From positions 36,525,974 through 36,589,973 of the forward strand of contig JAOANR010000009.1 in NCBI GenBank assembly GCA_030278955.1: a DNA stretch of 64,000 nt, in the 5' to 3' direction. Shown in pieces: positions 1 through 10,665 of this stretch (its first letter is position 1; every line of letters starts with the position of its first letter). The notes beneath the pieces are model-generated. The model was given only the letters and a program-made list of their open reading frames with translations. It was not told the DNA's origin and searched no databases. The position numbers and the translations under genes were made by a program. The DNA comes from Hygrophila difformis (Eukaryota > Streptophyta > Magnoliopsida > Lamiales > Acanthaceae).

Positions 1-913
1 TGGGAAAAGGGAATGGAAACGGGGAAAATTAACTAGTTTCCATAAATCTTGATTGCAGTAAATCATAATTATTGACCTACCTAAAACACACTAAAACATT
101 TTTCATTCCCTTAATTACTGTCATCTTACTCTAAAAAATACAACTAGCACACTAATACCTTGGTTCCACCCATTCAGCCGGGCTGAATCAGTAGGGGAAT
201 CGCACCCCCATGCCGGCATTCTTGGATGCCCAAAATGAATGTAATATTGTAGTAAGATTCTCTTACTTTGAGATGAATATAAAGTGAAGGTCTAGAAATT
301 TGAACGCAACATAACTTGGTTCCAGCTTGTAAGTCTTAAATTTGAACAAGGATACACAAGTTAAACCTGAGTTCTCGGACTCAAGAAATGCCAAAAAAAA
401 AAGAGAGAGAGAGAGGATTTTCTTAGCTCTTGGCAGATTCACAATGAGCAAAGAAGCAAATGAATGAGATTTAGCTTACTTAACCAAGTCCGGATATCCC
501 GATGCGACTTGACATGTTAGACCCTAAATCTAGGCCATAATCATTTGCTGAGATAGGGGGGCTAGTCATTTATCCTTATGGGGATCACATCGGCCATATG
601 CCGCTAGAAATGGGAAGTCATCCCCATCTCCATCGTGTAGTCTCCTCCATCATGTACTTAGAGGAGCATGTTCGTAGGGTACTTGTGTAGAAGGGACTAG
701 GTTCCCATACTGGGAAAGGATGTGCTGGAACAATTCTCCACCCTTAGATAGATTCTTGATCTAATGGCTTATATTGATTCCAGGGATATGTTTGTCTTTT
801 TCAAGTATGTTCATAAATACACAGTTTTATTCATGACTTATGTAATCATTACTTTTTTTTCTTTCTTGAATACCCCACTTTTTTTCTTGTATGAGAAGAA
901 ATGCTGTTACAAA
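1..913. other. AT-rich intergenic sequence, no gene seen
   Basis: No reading frame here has a recognisable product. Minor structure only: a short (GA)n run at 402-414 and a 7-bp inverted repeat, ATTCAGC-CGG-GCTGAAT, at 172-188. Confidence 0.6.
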
Positions 914-1165
914 GTTTAAGATCATGAAACAGAATATGTGTATACATAATACAGAATGACAAAACTCATGAAACGGAATATTTAAAATCATGAAACACAA
1001 TGCCAAAACTCATGAAATAGAACCGCAAAACTCATGAAACAGAATTGCAAAACTTATGAAACAGAATGTTTAAAATTATGAAACAGAATTCGGGTATACA
1101 TGAAACATAATGAAAAAACTCATGAAACATAATGTTGCACTTAATAAAACAGAATGGTTATTATA
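914..1165. repeat. Degenerate tandem repeat, unit about 20 bp
   Basis: About ten imperfect copies of a unit centred on CATGAAACAGAAT follow one another, with spacers such as AAAACT or TTTAAAAT. Spacing is irregular and individual copies differ by one to four bases, so this is an old array. It has no coding capacity that I can recognise. Confidence 0.7.
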
Positions 1166-1693
1166 CGAGACAAAATACTTCACTCAATGCATTGTATAAC
1201 ATGGGATTTTGCACGAAAATCTAGACTTCTTGTCAGATAATAATTACCTACAAAAGTATAATAATTACATGCAAAATGATAAATATATTAAAATAAAATA
1301 AAAATAAATAAACACAATATATACAAATTACATTTATATCCTTATAAAATCAAAACCATCAATTTAATATAAAATAAGATTCAATGATCAAGATTTAAAG
1401 CAACATATACTGGAGAATGAGCTCCAGCACAAGAATCATACCGGTGTAGAAGGTTACTAAAAACCCTCATAAAAAAGGATCACCAACAAGTACTACCTCC
1501 CACTTTTTAACTTTAAAATTTTTAAATTTAAATCCTAAACTTTAATATCAAATCCAGGCTTAAATTATCTTCGATGTTGATATTTTATTAATAAAATAAA
1601 TTCTAAATTCTAATTATTCACACATCCTTCATTGCGTTCGGATGTACCATATAAAAATAATTTTTTATTTAAGTAAATTACAAATGACTCTAA
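1166..1693. other. AT-rich sequence, nothing recognised
   Basis: Very AT-rich with short A and T runs. I see no gene or terminal repeat. It ends with the TAA that flanks the next element. Confidence 0.5.
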
Positions 1694-2319
1694 GGTGGCG
1701 TTTGGTTCGGGTGATCCAAGATTCCCAGTGGGAATTTTGGATAGGGAAGGAAACATGCCCATGTTTGGTTCAGGGTATGTTTCATGTGGGAATATCACAT
1801 TCCCACCGAGGTGAGAATGTTTTGGTTGTTTTGGTGGGAATCACATTCCCACCTGAAGGGCAGATCATCTTAGATTACCATCTTCATTTCGCCTACTTTT
1901 ATATTAATTTCACTTTTATATATCCTCACTTTTTATATTTATGTTCTTCTATAAATTTAGATATTTTTTATTCTAAAAAATAATAAATTTATGAAATTTA
2001 ATTTTAAAAAATCAATTGAAAATTTTTAAATTATTAAAATATATTTTTTAATATATATTTTTCATGTTCTCGTAAAATTTATTGTTATCTTTTATATAAA
2101 AAATAAAAATAATAAGGATTTAGAGACATTAAATGACTAATTATCATATAATAAATTATATATAAATAATTTTCTATATTAAAAAATAAATCGACTTAAA
2201 CATTTTCTATTGTGTAGCAAAATGACATGTTTTTAACTTTCATTCAATTGAAATTCAAGGACATTATAGTAAATTAGTTAGAATTGGAAATCTAAGATTC
2301 TCAATCTAACCAAACGCAA
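1694..2319. mobile_element. Candidate PIF/Harbinger-type MITE
   Basis: The left end reads GGTGGCGTTTGGTT and the complement of the right end reads TTGCGTTTGGTT. Both continue into imperfectly matching sequence containing AAGATTCCC-like and AATCTTAGATTTCC-like stretches. TAA lies on both sides (1691-1693 and 2320-2322), the usual target duplication of Tourist/PIF-Harbinger elements, and a GTTTGGTT terminus is common in that group. The ends are offset by two bases, so the exact boundaries are uncertain. It has no transposase frame and would depend on an enzyme supplied elsewhere. Confidence 0.45.
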
Positions 2320-3225
2320 TAATCTTAAAACATCAAAAAAAATAAGATTCTCAACAATATCATATTCCCAGTAATCTTACATTTTCAGCAATCACATTCC
2401 CCTGGTAATTTAAGATTCCTCCAACAAAAAAGCACCGTAAGTTTCAAAATTACAGAGTCTACCATTATACCAACTCTATCTAAATCTATGTGATAGGAAA
2501 ACATAAGCGTTGAAGATAAAATTAAGAAAGGGCCAGAAGGCAAATTTCTAACCGATATACTCCTACCCCACATGGTGCTGCTACTGATTTTCAAAACATT
2601 AGTGTGTATTTATTACTATAAATTTTAAAGAGATTATTATCAAAACACACTACATGCACTTTTTTTCCGACAAATGAGTGTAAATGTTAAAAAAAAAAAA
2701 AAAAGTCACTACATGGTGCTTCGACTGATTTTCAATCAATACAAATGCTTATTATTGAATAGGTCAGTATAAAGTTGAGTTCTTAGTATTTTAGACCAAA
2801 TGACAACCTTGATAGTGGCTTATATTGATAATTATCCCAACTTTGATCTAATTATCAATACATGTCATTACAAGATTATTTGACTTAAAAAACCAATTAT
2901 ACATATATCCTTGTAGCGCTCTATCTCGATAATAGGAACTTTTAGTATCATAAAATCTATAAAAATATTTTGTAGTAGCTTATTTGGATAATAATCCCTA
3001 TTGACTATTAATAAAGTAGTTCGTGCTTACAATTTGGAAGTAAGGCGAGCAGAGCAACAAAACTTCAAATTAGACTTTTTGAACAAGAATTGGATACAAT
3101 GAATATTGAACTCAATGGAGGCTATGATTAGATAAATTTGGTCTTAAATTAAGATTAAACGTCCTTGTCTTCCTGCTATTTGTGAGACCAAACGAACAGA
3201 CAAAGATACATATCTATGTCCAATA
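2320..3225. other. AT-rich sequence, no gene seen
   Basis: I see no recognisable frame or terminal structure. Just outside the MITE, 2341-2420 carries further AAGATTCTC and TCACATTCCC motifs like those inside it. The MITE's right part may therefore be rearranged or duplicated. Confidence 0.45.
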
Positions 3226-3235
3226 ATTACCCCAT

Positions 3236-4260
3236 GGAAAAAAGGCCAAATATATCCTTTTTGTTTAAAAAAAGCCAAATATATCATTTTTCTATTTTAT
3301 TACCGAATTTATCCTCTACATATGCTAATTATATCCGGAAATATCCTAAATTCACTAATCGTGGAATGCCTGCTGACGTGGCAATAAATTAACTTAAACC
3401 CTACACGCTGGATCGAATTTGAAGTGTGTCTCAATTAGGGCTGGGGAAAAATACTGAATATACTGCATACCGCACATACCGTATCGAAAAAATACCGAAA
3501 ATATCGAAATTTTCGGTATACCGTAATTTTCGGTATGGTATCATACCGTACCGTAAGATTTCGGTATGGTAACGGTATAAATTTTTTGATACCGTGGTAT
3601 ATCGCTACCGACCAGACTTTGGTATATACCACGGTTTCGGTATATACCGTGATACCGTTATATACCGTAATATAAATATGTTGGTATATAGCGAAAGTTC
3701 GGTATGCCGGTATATACCGCAATACCGGTATGTCGGTATGTAGTGAATGTTCGGTATACCGCGATACGGTATGTCGGTATGTACTGAATGTTCGGTATAG
3801 CGGTATATACCGAACTTACCGGAATGTCGGTATGGAAATATTTCATACCGAAACTTTCGGTATACCGAAGATCGGTATACCGAAATGTTCGGTATGGCAA
3901 CGGTATGAAATTTTTCATACCGTAAAGTTCGGTAAAGTATACGGTACTTTTTTTCGGTATGATACCGTACCGAAAATTATAGTATACCGAAAATTTCGAT
4001 ATTTTTTTTCGATACGGTATGTGCGGTATGCGGTATACTCGATATTTTTCCCCAGCCCTAATTGAGAGACACTTCAAATCCCATCCGGCGTGTAGGGTTT
4101 AAGTTAATTTATTGCCACATCAGCAGCCATTCCACGATTAGTGAATTTAGGATATTTCCGGATATAATTAGCATATGTAGAGGATAAATTCGGTAATAAA
4201 ATAAAAAAATGATAGATTTGGCTTTTTTTAAACAAAAAGGATATATTTGGCATTTTTTCC
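3236..4260. mobile_element. Foldback Mutator-like non-autonomous element
   Basis: This 1,025-bp element is almost entirely one inverted repeat. The two arms (about 3236-3460 and 4036-4260) match base for base apart from scattered substitutions, and both begin GGAAAAAA. A perfect 10-bp duplication, ATTACCCCAT, flanks it at 3226-3235 and 4261-4270. A 9-11-bp duplication with long terminal inverted repeats is the signature of Mutator-like elements. The core (about 3450-4050) is built from many copies of self-complementary motifs such as CGGTATACCG and GGTATATACC, so it also folds on itself. The long open frames on both strands here are by-products of this repeat, not genes. The element encodes no transposase. 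Confidence 0.85.
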
Positions 4261-4391
4261 ATTACCCCATTGACAATAACCCTCTTTACATTTTATAATC
4301 AACACTCCTGAAAATTAATTATTAGCAAATTTGGTTCCAAACATTGGATTTTAATTGTTTAAATAAATATTTTTAATTTTAGTGTTGTGTA

Positions 4392-4649
4392 TTCCCTCCG
4401 TTTTTTAATATGTGCACCATTTGCATAGTTAATATTGTCCATTGATTAAGTTTTATTCAACTTTTTAGTACAACTATATAATATAAAACATAGTCAAGTG
4501 AGATGTTGTTAGATTCGTTTAATCGTGTAGTTTTAGCATATCAAATTTTTATAATTATTACTTGTGTATAATTTGAGTTGTTAATAATTTAAAATGTGTA
4601 TTGGACTGCGTGAAGGAAGAAGTGGAGATGATAAAAAAAATAGAGGGAG
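4392..4649. mobile_element. Stowaway MITE (Tc1/mariner type)
   Basis: The left end, TTCCCTCCGTTTTTTAATA, and the complement of the right end, CTCCCTCTATTTTTTTTAT, match the CTCCCTCCGT terminus typical of plant Stowaway elements. The dinucleotide TA flanks it on both sides (4390-4391 and 4650-4651). Length is 258 bp, there is no coding capacity, and the interior is AT-rich. Confidence 0.85.
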
Positions 4650-4694
4650 TATAAATTAATTTGGAATATTAGACCAAATTAAGTTCGACCTTAA

Positions 4695-5032
4695 GGCTAT
4701 GTTCCGTACGTAGCTTTTGGAAGTTTTTGAGAGCTTTGAGGAGCTTTAGCTTTTATTTCAAAACAATACCCCATTCTGCACACTAGCTTTCGAAGACTTT
4801 AGCCGTGAATTGCAGCTCCGAAAATCTCTACAATAAGAAGCTATGCTCAGTAGCTTTTGGGAACTTTCGAAAGCTACTTTCCAAATTTAATTAATTTTTT
4901 CTCTTCAAATTACAATTTATGACTGCTACAGCTACTTGTACCCAACACTTATACAAAAACCAATAGCTAGAGCTCCCAATAGTTGTAGCTCCCTACAACT
5001 GCAGTTTGCAGCTCTACGTGCAGAATAGACCC
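4695..5032. mobile_element. Tourist-like MITE (PIF/Harbinger type)
   Basis: The left end GGCTATGTTCCGTACGTAG and the complement of the right end GGGTCTATTCTGCACGTAG are related inverted repeats, with TAA on both sides (4692-4694 and 5033-5035). The 338-bp interior holds several AGCTTTTGG and AGCTCC stretches that pair with one another. It has no coding capacity. Confidence 0.75.
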
Positions 5033-5075
5033 TAAATAAATCCGACCTATATGTGAAAAAGTACTTACAATTAAG

Positions 5076-5292
5076 GTTAATATAAGTGCTATCCATTGCA
5101 CAATTTTACGATTTTATCCCACCAAAACGTGGAATATCAATAGAATTAGTGTGATCGGGATAGATCAATAGGATCTTATGATGCTACCATTCATAATAAT
5201 TTTGCTATAAATTTTCATTTCCAGGACTGATTTTATCATCTGACGTCAATTTGATTTTTGTACTTGAAACCTAAATTGAAAAACACAATATG
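5076..5292 (+). repeat. Dispersed repeat, copy 1 (second copy at 17,088)
   Basis: This stretch is clearly similar to 17088-17296. Shared blocks include GATCGGGATA, AGATCA-TAGGATC, CCATTCATA, GCTAT-AATTTTCAT and AAAAACACAATATG, in the same order and at similar spacing. The element family is not recognised. The second copy is followed directly by the LTR fragment that starts at 17,296. Confidence 0.6.
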
Positions 5293-5445
5293 GATGTCTA
5301 TGCACCATGTTTGATGTTTGATTATAATCTTTTGTACTGTACTTTACTGTTCACTTGGAAGATTCCTAAACACACAAAATAGCACTTTCACTTTTTAGCA
5401 TGCACAATTGCTTTCATCCCTTGTTGCAATTTGATAGGATGTTAG

Positions 5446-6148
5446 CAATGGCGGACACACATAGGGGCTTGGGGGGGGGGGGGGGGGGGGCGCCCCCGAG
5501 TTTAAAGTTTGCCATTAATTTTTTATTTAGCTATGTGTATTTTAGTTATGGTAGAAAATATTTTTTATGTAATTCCGCGCCGAGCTCAAACTTCACCATT
5601 AATTTTTTATATAGTTGCCTGAATTTTATCTACAGTAGATTGCATTTTCCTATAACTCACGCAATGGAGAAGATGAATGGGAAAAAGAAGAAAACATATT
5701 TCCTTATTGATGGATTTTTTAACATAGGCTCATATGTTCTTCAATCTTAATAAATATAATAATAAACTTCGCCCACCATATAATGTTGTAACTAGACTAA
5801 GGAAAACATGTTTTACCGGCTTATGATATTAGCATTGGTTCTACATATTACGACTACTACGGTTCAAAGATTATTAAAGCTTTGTTTGCATTGATGTTTA
5901 TTAAAAGAGATTTGCGTAACACAATGGAAGATTTTTTTAGTGACTCCTTAGTACTATGTTATATTGAGAATTAAAATGTTTTGTAACATTTTAAAAAAAT
6001 GTCACTCGTAATTTACAATTTCCGTACATAATGTAAAAATAAATATTTATAATGAATTTTCTATATAATATTTTTTTACTTAATTTATATAGTGTGAGGA
6101 AAAAAAATTCATAGTTCCCCCAGTCCTCACACTCTACGTCCGCCACTG
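5446..6148 (+). mobile_element. Non-autonomous hAT element (703 bp)
   Basis: The left end CAATGGCGGAC and the complement of the right end CAGTGGCGGAC are hAT-style inverted repeats. Eight-base flanks GATGTTAG (5438-5445) and GATGTTAA (6149-6156) agree at seven of eight positions, as expected for an old hAT target duplication. The interior contains an uninterrupted run of 20 G at 5471-5490 and the C-terminal scrap of a transposase (5837-5974). The element therefore derives from an autonomous hAT copy by internal deletion. Confidence 0.85.
5837..5974 (+). pseudogene. hAT transposase C-terminal remnant
   Basis: One frame reads to a stop at 5972-5974 and contains RNTMEDFFSDSLVLCYIEN. This resembles the C-terminal dimerisation end of plant hAT transposases of the Tip100/TTF-finger type, where a segment with SMxDxFLxDxLVxYIE lies just before the stop. 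Everything upstream (zinc finger, catalytic core) is missing. The remnant lies inside hAT inverted repeats, which supports the assignment independently. It cannot be functional. Confidence 0.65.
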
Positions 6149-6210
6149 GATGTTAAGGTCCTCATTCAATTACACTATTCCAATTTTGCAAAGATAAAAT
6201 GCATAGGATG

Positions 6211-6684
6211 TTTTTTTTTTTTTTTATTTTTGAGGAATAATCTGCTTCATACAAAGCAGAACCAAACTACAATATCTCCATAGACTCCAACCCGTACACA
6301 CGCACTACATCGCATTACTACCCCACACTTACCCCATCTAAGAACAAAGGTAGACATGTCCAATCCAGAACCAAATTCTCGTTTAGTAGAAGACAAAAAC
6401 CACAACCTAATTATGTTTAGACTTCAAATAAACCATAAACAATCCTTCTCATCCCCTCATGCAGCCACGGCATGGAGAACCAGCCATAAACAAAAGCAAA
6501 ACAAGCCATGTACGGAAGCAGCAGCATCCTCCGATCCAGACAGCAGAATAATGATAATAGCAGGATGTTGCATCAGACCGGCTGCCAAACTATAGGCTTT
6601 TCACATCTTCCACACCTCCAAACAAAAAAAAACTTCGACCACTCCATTAAAACCATAGTTCGATTCATCCATCGCCTGTAGCCC
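6211..6684 (-). other. Candidate 3' end of a retroposed sequence
   Basis: A run of 15 T at 6211-6225 stands at the edge of sequence different in character from its neighbours. Read on the minus strand it looks like a transcript or LINE tail ending in poly(A). The sequence seems to continue at 16,534 beyond element A. I found no reverse transcriptase motif and no clear target duplication. The 79-codon open frame at 6356-6595 has no recognisable product. Confidence 0.25.
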
Positions 6685-7348
6685 CCCTTTGTAATACCCG
6701 TAAATTTTAGAATATAAAAATAGGAATTAATCCAATCGGAAAGAAAGTTTTGTTTCCGAGAACCCGTAAACTCGGAAATGCACGGAAGTCAAAAGACAAC
6801 GATTTAGAACCCGACGGACCTAAACCGACGGTCTTAAGATTTCAAACGTGAAATCGAATTGAGTCGGAATAAATTTATGATGAGAAGCATAATCCGAAAA
6901 TGACCCGGAAAATCGAGCGCGAAAACGTGGAAGGATAGAAGCCCGAAAGAGAGGAGAAAAAGACCCGACGGATCGGATCGCACGGACCCGCCCGGACCGC
7001 AGTCCAGGCGGGAACCGCGCGCTGGCCGGGCGGGGTTTGGCCAAACGGCGCGCCAACCCCGCGTGGCTCCCCAGAATTGGGCAAGTTACGCGTTTTCGGC
7101 GATTTCTTGCCATAATTCGACCCCCCGACTATGGAAAGAAGATTTTGAACGGGGGAAGGAGTATTAGGTCGTGGGAGGGTTGTCTCCACCCCATTTTGCA
7201 GCCTCCAAAACCCTCCCCATTCACTCTCAAACTCTCCCAAGCCAAAACACTCTCCCGACGAACTTCCGACGGACTTCCGGCGACTTTCCGACAACCACCG
7301 ACGGTCGTAGGAACGTGTAGATCAAGGATCACAGTCCTTAGATCATTG

Positions 7349-8854
7349 GTAAGTAGTTTCTTAGGTTCTCAATCTCGTTTTTCCTTTCAAATCCCCAATC
7401 TAACTCTCGAATCGTTGATTGCAAATACGTTCGTGGCCAAAGTCGGAAACTTTGCGTTTCGTAGATCCGTTCGTAGGATTTTGGACAAGCCGAGCGACCC
7501 TAGGACGACTCAAGAACACAATCACTGTAAGTTGAGCCTTCCATATCAATACGGGTGGTTTAGGGGCGTCCGAAGTAGTCGTAACATAACGAAACGTAAA
7601 AACCGAAATTAAAAACCCCAATATGCACAGTTTCTGAAATCGGCCTAAAACTCATATTTCGAGGATTCAATCCGAGAAACTCAAAACTGAACTTTTAATC
7701 CTAACACATAAATCTAGGTCGTGTAAAAATTTCAAACATTTTCATTAACATTTGCTATTTCAAATCGTACCGAACATAAACTGTTTTACTAGGACTTTTC
7801 GAAAAACTGACAGTGATCATATTCGAACTTGATGAGCATGTTTCTATATTTTCTAGTCCGATTTGATCTTTGCAATCTAAATGAAAGTTGTAGGTAATCA
7901 TGTCTAGTATGTGCATATAAAATTTTAGAATTTTTGGAGTCCATTTGATATGTTAAAAAGTCAAAACTTTGAACTGTGCCAAACCTGAGTCCGGACAGAA
8001 TTCTGCTTGTGTAATAAACTCGATTTTTGACATGTTTTCTCAAATTATTTCGAAAAAGTTAAAACACGAAAGTTGTTCGTTAGGATGTTTTTGATTTACT
8101 GTGAAAATTTCAGATTTTTCCGACTAGAAATAAATGTTTAAATTAAAAAGGCGTAAACTGTGACGCCAAGAGACTTTTAAATCGAGAGATTTTGAAATTT
8201 CGTAACAAACGATCGAAGACTTGAAATACGTTACATTTATACTTTTGAAAAACCCCGATACATTAAATTGAAACGATACATGAGATACTTTGGTGGAGGG
8301 TGAGTGCTCTGCAGGGTGCCCCTCTAGCCTTTCTCTTCGGGCCTATAATGGACGTGAGAATTTAGATGAAATATTACGCCAATCGGCGGGAGAAACATGG
8401 CCTACTCTCTCGGGATTGTCCGTATGGATTTTCCGAGGCTCCGGAGTGTTACTGGGTATGGCAGATACGGCTGCGGCCGCCGGATCACCGGCTATACAAG
8501 ATACTTACGACACGGCTGCGGCCGCCGGATCACCAGCTATACAAAATATTGAGAAATGGTTACGTAACGGGGAAATAAAAGATTTAATATTTTTGAAGTA
8601 TTTATTTATTTATGCATGTCTTTAAATTATGCATTTAAATTATGTCATTAAATTTCATATCATGACTAAATTGTTATTGTGGATTAAATGCATGTTCAAG
8701 TACACAATTAGAATATTATTTCCTTTAAATTTGTAAATGCATGTTTAGGAGTGAAATTTTAATTATCTAATTAAACCCCTTTATTGCTATGTTAGGATCG
8801 ACTTACTCAGTATTTTATATACTGATAAAATTGTTGTTTTTCTCTTTCTTTCAG
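7349..8854 (+). other. Predicted leader intron in element A LTR
   Basis: The donor ATTG-GTAAGTAG at 7349 and the acceptor CTCTTTCTTTCAG ending at 8854 fit plant splice rules. Between them lies the hairpin array. Just before the acceptor is GACTTACTCAG, a plausible branch site, and a small hairpin. Donors and acceptors fall at equivalent places in the LTRs of B, C, D and F, although overall sequence is diverged, so the arrangement looks conserved. The 3' LTR equivalent is 14692-16196. The intron is inferred from sequence only. Confidence 0.5.
8290..8550 (+). repeat. Hairpin tandem units in element A 5' LTR
   Basis: Two units of about 45 bp containing CGGCTGCGGCCGCCGGATCA repeat at 8467-8550. 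The stem GCCGG and CCGGC closes a four-base loop ATCA in the first unit; the second copy reads CCAGC in one arm. A related single unit (8290-8365) resembles the second array of element C. The conserved anchor CTCCGGAG at 8438-8445 precedes the pair. The same arrangement is repeated in the 3' LTR at 15632-15890. Confidence 0.7.
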
Positions 8855-9187
8855 AGTACGGAGATAATGCATAGCATGTGCATTGGGGGATGGAATTATT
8901 AAACATTGTTTTATCGCTTTTTATGATACTTGCATATCGGGCATGTAAATCCCGAGTTTTGGCCATGTCGGCCCACTTTACATTTTCCGTTGCGATATAT
9001 TATTATTACTACTACATGTGTGGATGATACTTATTATTATTTTTAAATAAATTCTGGACTTGTTTTACAAACTTTTTGCAATATCTATAGCCTTGCATCT
9101 CTTTAGCAAGCTCGGAGAATCCGTGTCTTGCTAGGGAGGTGTGGCGGTGGCATCCGGCCTGGGTTATCAAATCCGGGGTGTTACAAG

Positions 9188-9200
9188 TTGGTATCAGAGC
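9188..9200 (+). promoter_or_regulatory. Element A primer binding site (tRNA-iMet)
   Basis: TTGGTATCAGAGC lies two bases after the 5' LTR and is complementary to the 3' end of plant initiator methionine tRNA, the usual primer for this clade. Minus-strand DNA synthesis would start here. Confidence 0.9.
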
Positions 9201-9650
9201 CCGGAATATTTTAAAGCTACTATTATTATTATTTTAAACCAATATTTTGAACTAAGTGTTATTTTTAAATTTATTATTATTATTACTTTTAAGACTATTA
9301 GTATTATTATTTTAGCCCAAAATTTGAGCCCAAAAATTTTCTATCCATTTAGTATACTATTTTGAGCCCAAAGGGGGTTAAATTATTTTGACCCAATAAT
9401 TATTTCTTATAAGCCCAACCATTTCAGCCCAAATACCCATGTTTTTACTTTTTAAGTCCAAATTATTATTTTTGGCCAATATAGAGGCCCAATTTTTAAA
9501 TTACTTAAAACCATGATTAAATTTAAATTAAAAAGACATTAAATCAATTTTTGGGGGGATTGCATATGCATATTCGTGTAGATTTAAATTCCTGCATATC
9601 TTGCCTTTTTTCGAAACATACTCTAACTCTAACCTCCTTGTTGACATTAG

Positions 9651-10178
9651 ATGGCCGCCCCAAACGTGAACATGATCAACCTACTAATGAGGTTGATTGA
9701 AGCATACCTCGAATCTCCTCAAAACGTGAACAACTTCAGACTAAGGGTAGAACAAGTGGAAGCTAACCTGGGCCACCTAACTAATCTGGGCCAAGCAGGA
9801 CATCAAGATATAACCCAACTCCAAATCCAAATCAACGAACTCCAGACCCGCGAGACTGAACTTCGGACCCAGATTGACGACGTAGAGACCCAAGTAGGGG
9901 TCGTGGGACATCAACTGCATCATCTGAAGGATGATCTACTTCCACCTGCCCCTCTCGACCCGGGAACTCCTCCTGCAGCTAGCCCCGTTGTTGATCCTGT
10001 CGCTGTCCCTACAGCCGTCCAACCTCCGGTGGTTGTCGTTGATCCTGCCCCGGCTGCTGGGCCCAATTGGCCAGCAAGCCCAGTATTCCATGGACCCCTT
10101 GGCTGGGGTACCATTGAGGAGTCGAGTGATGAGGATGATCCCATGGAGGACCCAACCACCTCCACTCCCTCAGCTTAG
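9651..10178 (+). CDS. Coiled-coil protein of element A, function unknown
   Basis: This 175-residue frame starts with ATG at 9651, about 465 bases after the LTR, where gag normally begins. Residues about 20-105 form a heptad-rich coiled coil with many Q, L and E residues (LRVEQVEANLGHL, INELQTRETELRT). Residues about 108-150 are proline and valine rich. The C terminus is acidic (EESSDEDDPMED). I see no gag capsid core (no WW-type or RxRF motif), no zinc knuckle and no protease. It could be a severely shortened gag or a captured protein segment. The coiled coil could allow self-association. The frame is undamaged. Downstream lies the 3' end of the antisense gene, so the two genes converge. Confidence 0.5.
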   Translation: MAAPNVNMINLLMRLIEAYLESPQNVNNFRLRVEQVEANLGHLTNLGQAGHQDITQLQIQINELQTRETELRTQIDDVETQVGVVGHQLHHLKDDLLPPAPLDPGTPPAASPVVDPVAVPTAVQPPVVVVDPAPAAGPNWPASPVFHGPLGWGTIEESSDEDDPMEDPTTSTPSA

Positions 10179-10335
10179 GGACCTTTATCGCATTCTTTCT
10201 ACTATTACCGTTCCTATTTTCCGAACTATTCCTATCCTTGTGATTCCTACAGCTTGTATCAAATGACGTTTTCTATTGAGCAATAAAATACAAGCATTTA
10301 TATTATATTCTACTTCCATTATCCGTAGTGCCCAC

Positions 10336-10357
10336 ATATATATATATATATATATAT
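10336..10357. repeat. (TA)n microsatellite
   Basis: About eleven TA dinucleotides in a row lie between the coiled-coil frame and the 3' end of the antisense gene. This is a simple repeat. Confidence 0.85.
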
Positions 10358-10665
10358 GTACATATTTAAAACCGCCTTCCATATCCAAACGTATGGTGGA
10401 GGACTCAACAAAACAAAGGTACAAGGTATTAATAAGCAAATAACACATATAAATGTCAATCAAACGGGAGTACCTCGAACCCTAAACCCTGAAATCCCAA
10501 GTCATCAATTAACCACAATTCTAGAGTTAACAACCAAAAAGATAACCAGGGAGTAACACAGCAAAAGCACAAACTACGAAACACGGAAATGGAAATCATC
10601 GTCTTACAGTCCCATAAGGAAACTACTTCTACTACGCACCCTAAGAATACCGTAAAGACAAAGGG

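Larger units (their letters stand above)
6690..9185 (+). repeat. Element A 5' LTR
   Basis: This 2,496-bp LTR differs from the 3' LTR by scattered substitutions only, so the insertion is fairly recent but not new. In order it holds a GC-rich island (about 6995-7070), a pyrimidine-rich leader-like stretch (7190-7290), a donor-like site at 7349, tandem units at 8290-8550, a hairpin TCAGTAT-ATACTGA at 8808-8824, a polypyrimidine tract with CAG at 8852-8854, and the terminus GGGGTGTTACA. Confidence 0.93.

Noticed and set aside
3435..4077. Long open frames on both strands rich in Y, I, P and R
   Set aside because: They are translations of the GGTATACC repeats inside the foldback element and have no protein features.
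6820..7621. Several overlapping open frames on both strands, repeated at 14164-15027
   Set aside because: They lie in the GC-rich leader of the element A LTR. The frames differ between the two LTRs and have no domain.
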